DNA from: Nocardioides nematodiphilus | Lineage (GTDB): Bacteria > Actinomycetota > Actinomycetes > Propionibacteriales > Nocardioidaceae | Length of the DNA stretch: 64,000 nt | Assembly: GCF_020216525.1 (NCBI RefSeq) | Contig: NZ_JAIWOY010000003.1 | Coordinates: forward strand, 144,344-208,343 | Direction of reading: 5' to 3' | In this document: piece by piece, positions 18,743 through 27,834 of the stretch | Layout of the letters: each line of letters begins with the position of its first letter | Numbering within the stretch: position 1 is the stretch's first letter | Translations under genes and position numbers: made by a program | Notes under the pieces: generated by a model | The model's database searches: none | What the model was told of the DNA's origin: nothing | The model's input: the letters and a program-made list of their open reading frames with translations, nothing else

Positions 18743-19249
18743 GTGAGCACCGAACAGCTCCACCGGATCCGGCTCCAGGTCAACGGGGTCGCGCACGAGG
18801 TGGAGGTGCCGGCCCGTCGGCTCCTCTCCGACGCGCTCCGACACGACCTCGGCCTCACCGGGACCCACGTCGGGTGCGAGCACGGCGTGTGCGGGGCCTG
18901 CACGATCCTGGTCGACGGGACGCCGATGCGCTCCTGCCTGATGTTCGCCGTCTCCGCAGCGGACAGCGAGCTGACCACCGTCGAGGGGCTGGCCAACGCC
19001 GACGGCACCCTGGGCCCCGTCCAACAGGCCTTCCGGGAGTGCCACGGACTGCAGTGCGGCTTCTGCACCCCGGGCTTCCTGACCACCATCACCGCCGGCA
19101 TCAAGGAGAACCCGAGCCCCAGCGAGGACGAGGCCCGCGAGATGATCGCCGGCAACCTGTGCCGCTGCACCGGCTACCAGAACATCGTCAAGGCGGTCTG
19201 CCGGGCCGCCGAGCTGGCCGCGACCCACAGCGGGGAGGCGGACCAGTGA
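18743..19249 (+). CDS. Molybdenum hydroxylase [2Fe-2S] subunit (CoxS-like)
   Basis: The 168-residue protein carries both [2Fe-2S] clusters of the family: the plant-type set C45, C50, C53, C65 (GCEHGVCGACTILVDG) and the second set C105, C108, C140, C142 (CGFCTPG and CRCTGY). It passes electrons from the molybdenum site to FAD. The GTG start has GCAGGAG upstream, overlapping the end of the preceding gene. The large subunit gene overlaps its stop by four bases. Confidence 0.93.
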   Translation: MSTEQLHRIRLQVNGVAHEVEVPARRLLSDALRHDLGLTGTHVGCEHGVCGACTILVDGTPMRSCLMFAVSAADSELTTVEGLANADGTLGPVQQAFRECHGLQCGFCTPGFLTTITAGIKENPSPSEDEAREMIAGNLCRCTGYQNIVKAVCRAAELAATHSGEADQ

Positions 19250-21630
19250 CCACCCGGATGATGGGCGCCAAGGTCGCCCGCGTCGAGGACGACCGCTTCG
19301 TCCGCGGCCACGGCCGCTACGTCGACGACGTCGCGCCCGACGCGCTGCACGCGGCGGTGCTGCGCAGCCCGCACGCCCACGCCCGGATCCGCTCCATCGA
19401 CGTCGACGCCGTCCTCGACCTCGACGGCGTGCACGCCGTGTGGACGTACGAGGATCTCGCGCCGCTGGCGCCCGCGATGGGCGAGCCGCTGCCGCTGCTG
19501 ATCCCGCACCCGACGCTGACCCACGGCCGCACCCAGTACGCGCTGGCCAAGGACGAGGTCAACTACGTCGGCGAGGCGATCGCCTTCGTCGTCGCCGACG
19601 ACCGCTACCTCGCCGAGGACGCGCTGGACCGGATCGTCGTCGAGTACGACCTGCTGCCCGCCGTCGTCGGCATCGACGCCGCCCGTGCGGCCGAGCGCCT
19701 CGTGCACGAGGACGTGCCCGGCAACGTGGCCGCCCGGATGGAGCAGGCCAACGGCGACGCGGCCGCCGCGATCGCCGCGGCACCGCACACCCTCAGCCTC
19801 GACCTGGAGATCGAGCGCAGCGCCTGCATGCCGCTGGAGGGCCGCGGCGTGGCCGCCCGTTGGGACACCGACAACGGCCGGCTCCAGCTGTGGACCTCCA
19901 CCCAGACCTCGACCGGCGTCCGCGCCGCGGTCGCGGCCAAGCTCGGTCTCGACCTGATGCGCGTCGACGTCATCACCCCCGACGTCGGCGGCGGCTTCGG
20001 GGTGAAGATCAACCACCCCTGGCCCGAGGAGCTGCTGGTCCCGCTCGCCGCGCGGCTGCTGGGGCGCGCGGTGAAGTTCACCGAGGACCGCCGCGAGCAC
20101 TTCATCTCCTCGGCCCACGAGCGCGGCCAGCAGCACCACGTCGAGGTCGGCTTCGACGACGAGGGCCGCCTGCTCGGGCTCGACGTCCGGTTCTGGCACG
20201 ACAACGGCGCCTACACCCCGTACGGGCTGATCGTCCCGATCATCACCTCGACCCAGCTGCTCGGGCCGTACAAGCCGGGCGCCTATCACGTGCAGTTCGA
20301 CTCGCTCTACACCAACACCGTCATCGTCACGCCCTATCGCGGCGCCGGGCGCCCGCAGGGCTGCTTCGTGATGGAGCGGACCATGGACGCGATCGCCGCC
20401 TACCTCGGCAAGGACCGCACCGAGGTCCGCTCGATCAACCTGATCCAGCCCGACGAGATGCCGTACGAGCACGGCCTGACCTTCCAGGACGGGCGCGAGC
20501 TGACCTACGACTCCGGCGACTTCCCGACCATGCTCACCAAGATCAAGGAGCTGGTCGGCTGGGACGAGTTCGAGACGTTCCGCGCCGAGATGGCCGCCCA
20601 GGGCCGCCGGGTCGGCATCGGCCTGGCCGCCTACGTCGAGGGCACCGGCGTCGGCCCGTACGAGGGCGCGCACATCACCGTCGAGACCTCCGGCAAGGTC
20701 AAGGTCGCCACCGGCCTGACCACGCAGGGCCAGGGCCACCAGACCGCGTTCGCGCAGATCGTCGCCGACGAGCTCGGGGTGCCGTTCGAGGACGTCGAGA
20801 TCACCACCGGCGACACCCGCCGGATGCCGTACGCGGTCGGCACCTTCGCCTCGCGCGCCGCGGTGATGAGCGGCTCGGCGATCCACCTGGCCGCCAAGAA
20901 GACCAAGGAGAAGGCGCTGCGGATCGCTGCCGAGGCGCTCGAGGCCGACGTCGAGGACCTCGAGATCGTCGACGGCGTCGTCCAGGTGAAGGGCAGCCCG
21001 GGCTCCGGCATCGGCCTGGGCACCGTCGCGGTGCTCTCCAACCCCCTGCGCTACGCCTTCGACGAGGCCTCCAAGGCGGCCACCCAGTTCAACGTCGGCG
21101 ACCCGACCAAGCCGCCGGTCGCCGCCGGCGAGGAGCCCGGCCTGGAGGGGAAGGACTTCTACTCCCCGCCGCGCTCGACCTTCGCGTCGGGCATGCACGC
21201 CGTCATCGTCGAGACCGACCCGCTGACCGCCGAGATCACGATCCTCAAGTACGCGGTCGTGCACGACTGCGGCCACCTGATCAACCCGATGATCGTCGAG
21301 GGCCAGATCCACGGCGGCGTCGCCCAGGGCGTCGGGGGAGCGCTGTACGAGCGGATGGCCTACGACGAGGCCGGCCAGCTGCAGAACGCCTCCTTCATGG
21401 ACTTCCTGATGCCGTACGTCACCGAGGTGCCGACCTCGATCGACATCGACCACCTCGAGACCCCCTCGCCGCTCAACCCGCTCGGCATCAAGGGCGCCGG
21501 CGAGGCCGGCGTCATCCCCGGCTCGGCTGCGTTCGCCGCCGCGATCGAGGACGCCGAAGGATTCCCCATCACCGCCATGCCCATCTCGCCCTCGCAGCTC
21601 TTCGACCTGCGCGCGGCCCACCACGCCTGA
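19246..21630 (+). CDS. Molybdenum hydroxylase large subunit (CoxL/XdhA-like, non-CODH type)
   Basis: The 794-residue protein holds the molybdopterin cytosine dinucleotide site. TPYRGAGRPQG (362-372) replaces the AYRCSFR motif of true aerobic CO dehydrogenase, so this is a form II enzyme that hydroxylates an organic substrate with water. E753 in KGAGEAG is the conserved catalytic base. GQGHQTAFAQIVADELG and GVAQGVGGALYE are further cofactor motifs. The context (UraA-like permease upstream, barbiturase-family enzyme in the same regulon) suggests oxidation of uracil or thymine to barbiturates. Xanthine, hypoxanthine or another N-heterocycle cannot be excluded from sequence alone. Confidence 0.9.
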   Translation: MTTRMMGAKVARVEDDRFVRGHGRYVDDVAPDALHAAVLRSPHAHARIRSIDVDAVLDLDGVHAVWTYEDLAPLAPAMGEPLPLLIPHPTLTHGRTQYALAKDEVNYVGEAIAFVVADDRYLAEDALDRIVVEYDLLPAVVGIDAARAAERLVHEDVPGNVAARMEQANGDAAAAIAAAPHTLSLDLEIERSACMPLEGRGVAARWDTDNGRLQLWTSTQTSTGVRAAVAAKLGLDLMRVDVITPDVGGGFGVKINHPWPEELLVPLAARLLGRAVKFTEDRREHFISSAHERGQQHHVEVGFDDEGRLLGLDVRFWHDNGAYTPYGLIVPIITSTQLLGPYKPGAYHVQFDSLYTNTVIVTPYRGAGRPQGCFVMERTMDAIAAYLGKDRTEVRSINLIQPDEMPYEHGLTFQDGRELTYDSGDFPTMLTKIKELVGWDEFETFRAEMAAQGRRVGIGLAAYVEGTGVGPYEGAHITVETSGKVKVATGLTTQGQGHQTAFAQIVADELGVPFEDVEITTGDTRRMPYAVGTFASRAAVMSGSAIHLAAKKTKEKALRIAAEALEADVEDLEIVDGVVQVKGSPGSGIGLGTVAVLSNPLRYAFDEASKAATQFNVGDPTKPPVAAGEEPGLEGKDFYSPPRSTFASGMHAVIVETDPLTAEITILKYAVVHDCGHLINPMIVEGQIHGGVAQGVGGALYERMAYDEAGQLQNASFMDFLMPYVTEVPTSIDIDHLETPSPLNPLGIKGAGEAGVIPGSAAFAAAIEDAEGFPITAMPISPSQLFDLRAAHHA

Positions 21631-21639
21631 GGAGGACCG

Positions 21640-22281
21640 ATGAAGATCACCGGTCAGAACACCATCGCCGCCCCCGTCGAGAAGGTCTGGGAGTCGCTGC
21701 TGGACCCGCGGGTGCTGGTCGCCACGATCCCCGGCTGCGAGCGACTCGAGGAGACCGGAGAGAACGCGTACGCGATGACCGTCAGCGCCGGCGTCGCCGC
21801 GATCCGCGGCACCTACTCGGGGGCCTGCACGCTGTCGGACCTGGTGCCGCACGAGTCGCTGACGATGAAGCTCCAGGGTGCCGGCGCCCCCGGCACCATC
21901 GATGCGGGCGTCGCGGTCCGCTTCGAGCGCGCCGGCGACACCACGGTGCTGTCCTACGACGCCGACGCGGTCGTCGGCGGCATGATCGGCGGCGTCGGGC
22001 AGCGGATGCTGACCAGCGTCTCGCGCCGGATGGCCGCGGAGTTCTTCGGCAACGTGGAGAAGGCGATCGCGGGCGTGCTGCCCGCCGCGCCCACCGCCGA
22101 CGCGGGTCGTGTCGCGAGCGCCGGCGACCGTGTCGAGACCCGCGGCGAGACCCCGACCGTCTTCGCCGCCCCGCAGCGCTCCGCGAGCGACGACCGCTCC
22201 TTCCTCACCGGCGTCGCCGTCGGTGGCGCGCTCGTGCTGGCCGGTGCGATCGTCGGCGGGATCCTGGGTCGCCGTCGATGA
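21640..22281 (+). CDS. CoxG-like SRPBCC protein with C-terminal membrane anchor
   Basis: The 213-residue protein has an SRPBCC/CoxG lipid-binding domain (MKITGQNTIAAPVEKVWESL, DPRVLVATIPGCERLEE), a linker, and a hydrophobic C-terminal helix (about 190-210) ending in GRRR that should anchor it to the membrane. CoxG proteins link CO dehydrogenase-type hydroxylases to the membrane and are thought to pass electrons via menaquinone. It follows the large subunit by nine bases with a GGAGGA ribosome-binding site, so it serves this hydroxylase. Its stop overlaps the amidase ATG. Confidence 0.88.
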   Translation: MKITGQNTIAAPVEKVWESLLDPRVLVATIPGCERLEETGENAYAMTVSAGVAAIRGTYSGACTLSDLVPHESLTMKLQGAGAPGTIDAGVAVRFERAGDTTVLSYDADAVVGGMIGGVGQRMLTSVSRRMAAEFFGNVEKAIAGVLPAAPTADAGRVASAGDRVETRGETPTVFAAPQRSASDDRSFLTGVAVGGALVLAGAIVGGILGRRR

Positions 22282-23669
22282 ACCCCGTGTCGGTCGACTC
22301 GACCGCCCGCGAGCAGGCCGCGGCGCTGCGTGCCCGGGAGATCTCGGCGCGTGAGCTGCTCGATCTGCACCTGGCCCGCATCGCCGAGCGCAATCCGCGG
22401 CTCAACGCGATCGTCTCGCTGGACCGGGAGCGCGCCCGGTCGGGCGCGGCCGAGGCCGACGAGCGGCTCGCGCGCGGTGCGGCCGTCGGCGCGCTGCACG
22501 GGCTGCCGTTCGCCTTCAAGGACACGCACGCGGTCGCGGGCTGGCGCACCACGTACGGCTCGACGCTCTTCGCCGAGCACGTGCCCGAGCGCGACGAGCT
22601 GCTCGTCGAGCGGGTCCGCGCCGCCGGCGCGGTGCCGATCGGGAAGACCAACGTGCCGGAGTTCGCGGCCGGCTCGCACACCTTCAACAAGGTCTTCGGA
22701 ACGACCCTCAACCCCGTCGACCCCTCCCGTACGGCCGGCGGCTCGAGCGGTGGGGCGGCCTGTGCTCTCGCCTCCGGCATGGTGCCGCTGGCCGACGGCT
22801 CCGACATGGGTGGCTCCCTGCGCAACCCCGCGTCCTTCTGCGGCGTGGTCGGGATGCGGCCGAGCCTGGGCCGAGTGCCGGAGTGGCCGCTCTACAACCA
22901 GTGGGAGACCACCTCGGTGGGCGGCCCCATGGCACGCAACGTCGGCGATCTCGCGCTCCTGCTCTCCGTGCTCGCCGGCCCGGACCCGCGGGCGCCGCTG
23001 GCGCTCGGCGACCCCGGGGCGACCTTCGCCGATCCCGCGCCGGCCTCGCTGGCCGGGCTGCGGGTCGCGCTCAGCATCGACCTCGGCGGCGCCTTCGCGG
23101 TCGACCACGAGGTCGCCGCAGTGGTGGAGTCGGCCGGCGCCCGGCTTGCCCGAGCGGGCGCCCAGGTCCGCGGCGCGCACCCCGACCTGGGCCTGGCCGA
23201 GGACACCTTCCGCACCCTGCGGGCCTGGCACTTCCAGGCCAAGCTCGGCGCCCTGCTGGCCGCGCACCCGGACGCCTTCAAGCCCTCGCTGGCCGACAAC
23301 ATCCGGGCCGGGGAGTCGTTGACCGGTGCCGACGTCGCCCGGGCCTACACCCAGCGCACCGCGCTCGCCGAGACGATGCGGCTCTTCTTCCGCGACCACG
23401 ACGTGCTCGTGCTGCCGGTCTCGCAGGTGCCGCCGTTCCCGGCCGACCAGGAGTTCCCGGCCCACATCAACGGCGAGCCGATGGCGACGTACCTGGACTG
23501 GATGCGCTCGGCGTACTTCATCACCGTCACCGGCTGCCCGGCCATCTCCGTCCCCGCCGGCACCACCCGCGACGGGCTGCCGATCGGTGTGCAGATCGTC
23601 GCCCCGCACGGCGCCGACCGGCGCCTCCTCGAGGTCGCCGCGGCCTTCGAGGCGTTGGGCGTCCACTGA
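22278..23669 (+). CDS. Amidase signature family hydrolase
   Basis: The 463-residue protein has the amidase signature triad: K81 (FAFKDTHAV), a cis-serine in GGSSGG (154-159) and the nucleophile S180 in GSDMGGSLRNPASFCG. The family covers amidases acting on small amides including malonamate and ureides. It is the last gene of the permease-hydroxylase operon (ATGA overlap with coxG). In the pathway proposed here it would remove ammonia from malonamate or cleave ureidomalonate, the role of ureidomalonase in Rhodococcus. The exact substrate is not readable from sequence. Confidence 0.88.
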   Translation: MNPVSVDSTAREQAAALRAREISARELLDLHLARIAERNPRLNAIVSLDRERARSGAAEADERLARGAAVGALHGLPFAFKDTHAVAGWRTTYGSTLFAEHVPERDELLVERVRAAGAVPIGKTNVPEFAAGSHTFNKVFGTTLNPVDPSRTAGGSSGGAACALASGMVPLADGSDMGGSLRNPASFCGVVGMRPSLGRVPEWPLYNQWETTSVGGPMARNVGDLALLLSVLAGPDPRAPLALGDPGATFADPAPASLAGLRVALSIDLGGAFAVDHEVAAVVESAGARLARAGAQVRGAHPDLGLAEDTFRTLRAWHFQAKLGALLAAHPDAFKPSLADNIRAGESLTGADVARAYTQRTALAETMRLFFRDHDVLVLPVSQVPPFPADQEFPAHINGEPMATYLDWMRSAYFITVTGCPAISVPAGTTRDGLPIGVQIVAPHGADRRLLEVAAAFEALGVH

Positions 23670-23682
23670 TCGAGCACACGTA

Positions 23683-23718
23683 AGCAACATCTGCCGACGA
23701 TCAGGCGGCTGGTCGGCA
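23683..23718 (+). promoter_or_regulatory. Shared regulatory element, copy 2 (hyuAB operon)
   Basis: AGCAACATCTGCC at 23683-23695, 17 bases, then TCGGCA (23713-23718). The inner halves form a perfect nine-base inverted repeat, TCTGCCGAC (23690-23698) and GTCGGCAGA (23712-23720). It ends 48 bases before the hyuA ATG, which follows a TTGAAT box (23753-23758) by seven bases. Confidence 0.6.
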
Positions 23719-23765
23719 GAAGATGCCGTCGTCCCCACCCGGGTCCGGTCACTTGAATGTGACGT

Positions 23766-25841
23766 ATGACAAGGCGGATCAGGATCGGCATCGACACCGG
23801 CGGCACCTTCACCGATGTCGTCGCGTTCGACGAGGACAACGGCACGGTGGTCACCACCAAGACCCCCAGCACGCCGGCGAACCCGGCGGACGGGTTCCTT
23901 GCCGGGATCGACAAGGTGCTCGGCCTGGCCGAGGCGGAGTTCGCCGACGTGGTCGCCGTCAGCCACGGCACCACGGTCGCCACCAACCAGCTCCTCGAGG
24001 GCAAGGTCGACGCACTCGGGTTCATCACCACCGAGGGCTACGAGGCGATGCTCGAGATCGCCCGCCAGTCCGTCCCCGACGGCTACGGCAACTCGTACTT
24101 CTGGGTGAAGCCGGAGCGGATCGTGCCGCGGCACCTGGTCAAGGGCGTCGGCGGCCGGCTCGACTTCACCGGCGCGGAGCTGCGCCCCTTCGACGAGGAC
24201 GGCGCCCGCACGGTCGCGCGCTGGTTCCGCGACCAAGGCATCGACACCCTCGGTGTCTGCTTCCTGCACGCCTACGCCAACCCCGCCCACGAGGAGCGGA
24301 TGCGCGCCATCCTGCTCGAGGAGCACCCCGGCGCGGTCGTCTCCATCTCCAGCGAGGTGCTGCGCGAGTACCGCGAGTACGAGCGCTCGATGACGACGCT
24401 GGTCGACGCCGCGGTGAAGCCGAAGCTCTCGCGCTACGTCAACAACATCAAGGAACGCCTCGCGACGCAGGCCGGCCGCACCGTGCCCTTCTACGTGATG
24501 AAGTCCAACGGCGGCGTGCTCTCGGCCGACGAGGTGGTCCACCAGCCGATCACGACCGTGCTCTCCGGGCCGGCCGCCGGCGCCCTGGGCGCCGCGCTGA
24601 TCGCCAAGGTCGCCGGCTTCGACAGGGTCCTCACCTCCGACGGTGGCGGCACCTCGACCGACGTCTCCGTGGTCATCGACGGCGAGCCCACCCTCACGAC
24701 CGAGGGCAGCGTCGGGGTCTACCCCTCCAAGATCCCGATGATCGACGTGGTCACCGTGGGCGCCGGCGGCGGCTCGATCGCCTGGCTCTCCCCGGAGGGC
24801 ACCCTCAAGGTCGGCCCGCACTCGGCCGGCGCCGACCCGGGCCCGATCTGCTACCGCAAGGGCGGCACCGAGGTCACCATCACCGACGCCCACGTCTTCC
24901 TCGGGCGCATCCCTCCGCACCTGCTCGGCGGCGAGATCCCGCTCGATGTCGAGAGCGCGGCGAGCGCCGTACGAGCCCTGGCCGCGACCCTCGCCATCAC
25001 CCCGGAGGCCTGCGCCACCGGCATCCTCGAGATCTCGGCCTGGAACCAGGCCAACGCGCTGCGCCAGGTCACGGTCAAGCGTGGGCTCGACGTCCGCGAC
25101 TTCACCCTCACCACCTTCGGCGGCTCCGGCTCGCTGCTGCTGTGCCGCCTGATGGACATCCTCGGCATCCCGACCGTGCTGGTCCCGCCGAACCCGGGCA
25201 ACGTCTCCGCCTTCGGCCTGCTCACCGTCGACGTGAAGAACGACTACGTCCAGACGCACGTCGCGCTGGCCGAGAGCCTCGACGTCGCCGACCTCCAGGG
25301 CGTGTACGACGACCTCACCGCCCGAGCCGCGGCCGCGCTGACCAAGGAGGGCTTCGCCGCGGAGCAGCACGCGTTCGTCCGTACGGCCGACGTGCGCTAC
25401 TTCGGCCAGGCCTTCGAGGTGCGCGTCGGCGTCCCCGACGGCCCGGTCACCGCCGAGACGCTGGTCGCGGTCGTCGCGCGCTTCCACGCCGAGCACCGGG
25501 TGCTCTACGGCTACGACTTCTCCGGCGACGCCACCCAGCAGGTCGAGGTGGTCAACCTCCGTGTCTCGGGCATCGGCCCGATCCGGCGCCCCGAGATCCT
25601 GAAGAGCGCCGGACCCGCCGACGCGCCCCGGCCGACCGGCTCGCGCACGGTCTGCTTCGACGCCGAGACCGGATCCGTCGAGACCCCGGTCTACTGGCGC
25701 CCCGACCTGCCCGCGGGGCAGGTGCTCGTCGGCCCGGTGATCATCGAGGAGTTCGGCTCCACCGTGCCGATCCACCCCGGCTTCACCGCCCGGGTGGACG
25801 ACTTCGCCAACATCATCGTCACGCGTACGGAGAGCAACTGA
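23766..25841 (+). CDS. HyuA-like subunit, hydantoinase/oxoprolinase family
   Basis: The 691-residue protein begins with GIDTGGTFTDVVAF, the acetate-kinase-type ATP-binding signature of the family, and has SHGTTVATNQLLEGK, SDGGGTSTDVSVV and SAGADPGPICYRKGG. The family (N-methylhydantoinase A, 5-oxoprolinase, acetone carboxylase beta) uses ATP to activate a carbonyl for ring opening or carboxylation. It pairs with hyuB two bases downstream. The start follows a TTGAAT -10-like box by seven bases and lacks a ribosome-binding site. The substrate is unknown; co-regulation with the pyrimidine-like genes suggests a cyclic amide or ureide. Confidence 0.9.
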   Translation: MTRRIRIGIDTGGTFTDVVAFDEDNGTVVTTKTPSTPANPADGFLAGIDKVLGLAEAEFADVVAVSHGTTVATNQLLEGKVDALGFITTEGYEAMLEIARQSVPDGYGNSYFWVKPERIVPRHLVKGVGGRLDFTGAELRPFDEDGARTVARWFRDQGIDTLGVCFLHAYANPAHEERMRAILLEEHPGAVVSISSEVLREYREYERSMTTLVDAAVKPKLSRYVNNIKERLATQAGRTVPFYVMKSNGGVLSADEVVHQPITTVLSGPAAGALGAALIAKVAGFDRVLTSDGGGTSTDVSVVIDGEPTLTTEGSVGVYPSKIPMIDVVTVGAGGGSIAWLSPEGTLKVGPHSAGADPGPICYRKGGTEVTITDAHVFLGRIPPHLLGGEIPLDVESAASAVRALAATLAITPEACATGILEISAWNQANALRQVTVKRGLDVRDFTLTTFGGSGSLLLCRLMDILGIPTVLVPPNPGNVSAFGLLTVDVKNDYVQTHVALAESLDVADLQGVYDDLTARAAAALTKEGFAAEQHAFVRTADVRYFGQAFEVRVGVPDGPVTAETLVAVVARFHAEHRVLYGYDFSGDATQQVEVVNLRVSGIGPIRRPEILKSAGPADAPRPTGSRTVCFDAETGSVETPVYWRPDLPAGQVLVGPVIIEEFGSTVPIHPGFTARVDDFANIIVTRTESN

Positions 25842-25842
25842 C

Positions 25843-27834
25843 ATGTGCCTGAGCTGCCAAACCGCATCCGTCGGCAAGCCGTCCGCGCACGCCGACCACA
25901 CCCAGCACAACGGGTCCCGCCGGGCGCCGACCCAGTTCCCCTTCGGCACCCTGACCACCGACGCCGGCGCCAGCGCCGACCCGGTGCTCGTCGAGATCGT
26001 CCAGGGCTCCCTGGCCGCCGTCGAGCATGAGGTCGAGACCGCGATCGCCCGCACGTCGCGCAGCCCGATGATCCGCGACGCGCACGACTTCCGCGCCGGC
26101 ATCCACGATCGCCTGCTGCGCAAGCTCACCGGCCGCTCCTACTCCGCGCTCGTGCACCCGGTGGCGCGCGACTTCCCGATCGAGGAGATGAAGGAGGGCG
26201 ACGTCTTCTTCCACAACGACGTCTACCTCTCCGAGGGCGGCATCGGCCACCTGCCCGACCTCTGCGTGACCGTCCCGGTCTTCGCCGGGCCCGAGGGGGA
26301 GCGGCGCGTCGTCGCCTTCGTCCAGGCCTTCGGTCACCACGACGACATCGGCGGTGCGGTGCCGGGCTCGATGCCCTCGCACGCCACAAGCGTCTTCGAG
26401 GAGGGCCTGGCGGTCCCGCCGATCAAGCTGTGGGACGCGGGCGTGCCCAACCGGGCCGCGCTCACGATCATGACCCGCAACTCCCGGATGCCGGAGTCGC
26501 TGGCCGCCGACCTCGACGCCGAGTGCTCGGCCTGCCTCATGGGTGCGCGCCGGCTCGGTGAGCTCTTCGACCGCTACGGCATCGAGACCGTCGAGGCCTG
26601 CTTCGACGCGGTCATCGACCGCTCCACCCAGACCTACCGCCGCGAGATCCTGTCCAAGATCCCGGTCGGCACCTGGACCTGGGAGGACTACGCCGAGCAC
26701 GACGGCGTCGACGAGCCGCAGCTGCACACCCAGCGCATCACCCTGACCCGTACGGCCGCCGACGACCCGGACGGGGAGCGCCTCATCCTCGACTTCGACG
26801 GCACCGGCCCGCAGGCCAAGGGCCCGATCAACCACTGCGGCGACTACAGTGACGGCGTCTTCCTCAAGAAGTGGCTGGCGCCCATCCTGCGCAACCTCGC
26901 CGACACCCCCGAGCGGATGGCCGAGCTCGACGTCAACGAGGGCGTGGTGCCGCTCATCGAGATGCGGTTCCCGCCGCCCGGCACGCTGCTCACGCCGGTC
27001 TTCCCGGCACCGACCAACGCCCGTACGTTCGTCATCCTGCGTCTCCTCGGCGTGCTCGCCGGCGTGCTCGCCAAGGCGGTGGACGGCCGGATGCCGGCCG
27101 ACCAGGAGACGATCCGCTACACCGGCGTCTACGGCGAGGACCTCGACGGCCGCTCGTACCTCATGCGCGAGGTCCTCGGCGGTGGCTCGGGCGGTCGCTA
27201 CTACGCCGACGGCGAGGACACCATCCACGTCGTCCCCGACTCCCGCAACCTGCCCAGCGAGTTCACCGAGTCGCGCTTCCCCTTCATCGTCGAGTCGCTG
27301 GCGCTGGCCAAGGACAGCGGCGGGGCGGGGGAGTACCGCGGCGGACTCGGGTACGAGAAGCAGATCCGGATGCTCAAGGACGCCCACTTCATGTCGATCG
27401 CCGACCGGTCGATCCTGGCCTGCTGGGGCGTCAAGGGCGGCAAGGCCGGCAAGCCGTTCCAGGTCACCATCGACCCGGGCGGTCCGAACGAGCGCGAGGT
27501 CGACGCCCTGGCCGACGCCGAGCCCGTCAAGGCCGGGGAGCTGATCCGGATCCGGACCACCGGAGGTGGTGGCTGGGGTGACCCCCTGGCTCGCGACCCC
27601 GAGCTCGTGGTGCGCGACGTGCGCTGGCAGAAGGTGTCCGCCGAGGCCGCGCTCGCCGACTACGGCGTGGTGCTGACCGGCTCGGGCGACGGCCTCGGCT
27701 TCGATGCCGCGGCCACCGAGGCCGAGCGCGCCGCGCGCCCCGCGGTCGCCGATGACGACGCGTTCTTCGACCGGGGTCCGGGCTACGCGGCGCTCGCCGG
27801 CGGCGCGGAGTACGCATGGGTCGACCACCGCTGA
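25843..27834 (+). CDS. HyuB-like subunit, hydantoinase/oxoprolinase family
   Basis: The 663-residue protein matches hydantoinase B/oxoprolinase subunits: RSPMIRDAHDFRAGI, GDVFFHNDVYLSEGGIGHLPD, HHDDIGGAVPGSMPSHATSVFEEGL and the C-terminal TTGGGGWGDPL. It starts one base after the hyuA stop and forms the partner subunit. Its first residues are unusual, MCLSCQTASVGKPSAHADHTQH, a Cys-x-x-Cys plus histidine-rich tail of about 40 residues before the family domain, which could bind a metal. The NmrA-like gene overlaps its end by 19 bases. Confidence 0.9.
   Translation: MCLSCQTASVGKPSAHADHTQHNGSRRAPTQFPFGTLTTDAGASADPVLVEIVQGSLAAVEHEVETAIARTSRSPMIRDAHDFRAGIHDRLLRKLTGRSYSALVHPVARDFPIEEMKEGDVFFHNDVYLSEGGIGHLPDLCVTVPVFAGPEGERRVVAFVQAFGHHDDIGGAVPGSMPSHATSVFEEGLAVPPIKLWDAGVPNRAALTIMTRNSRMPESLAADLDAECSACLMGARRLGELFDRYGIETVEACFDAVIDRSTQTYRREILSKIPVGTWTWEDYAEHDGVDEPQLHTQRITLTRTAADDPDGERLILDFDGTGPQAKGPINHCGDYSDGVFLKKWLAPILRNLADTPERMAELDVNEGVVPLIEMRFPPPGTLLTPVFPAPTNARTFVILRLLGVLAGVLAKAVDGRMPADQETIRYTGVYGEDLDGRSYLMREVLGGGSGGRYYADGEDTIHVVPDSRNLPSEFTESRFPFIVESLALAKDSGGAGEYRGGLGYEKQIRMLKDAHFMSIADRSILACWGVKGGKAGKPFQVTIDPGGPNEREVDALADAEPVKAGELIRIRTTGGGGWGDPLARDPELVVRDVRWQKVSAEAALADYGVVLTGSGDGLGFDAAATEAERAARPAVADDDAFFDRGPGYAALAGGAEYAWVDHR

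Noticed and set aside
19246..21630. Aerobic CO dehydrogenase large subunit
   Set aside because: The AYRCSFR motif with its copper-binding cysteine is absent and replaced by PYRGAGRPQG, so CO oxidation is unlikely despite cox-type neighbours.
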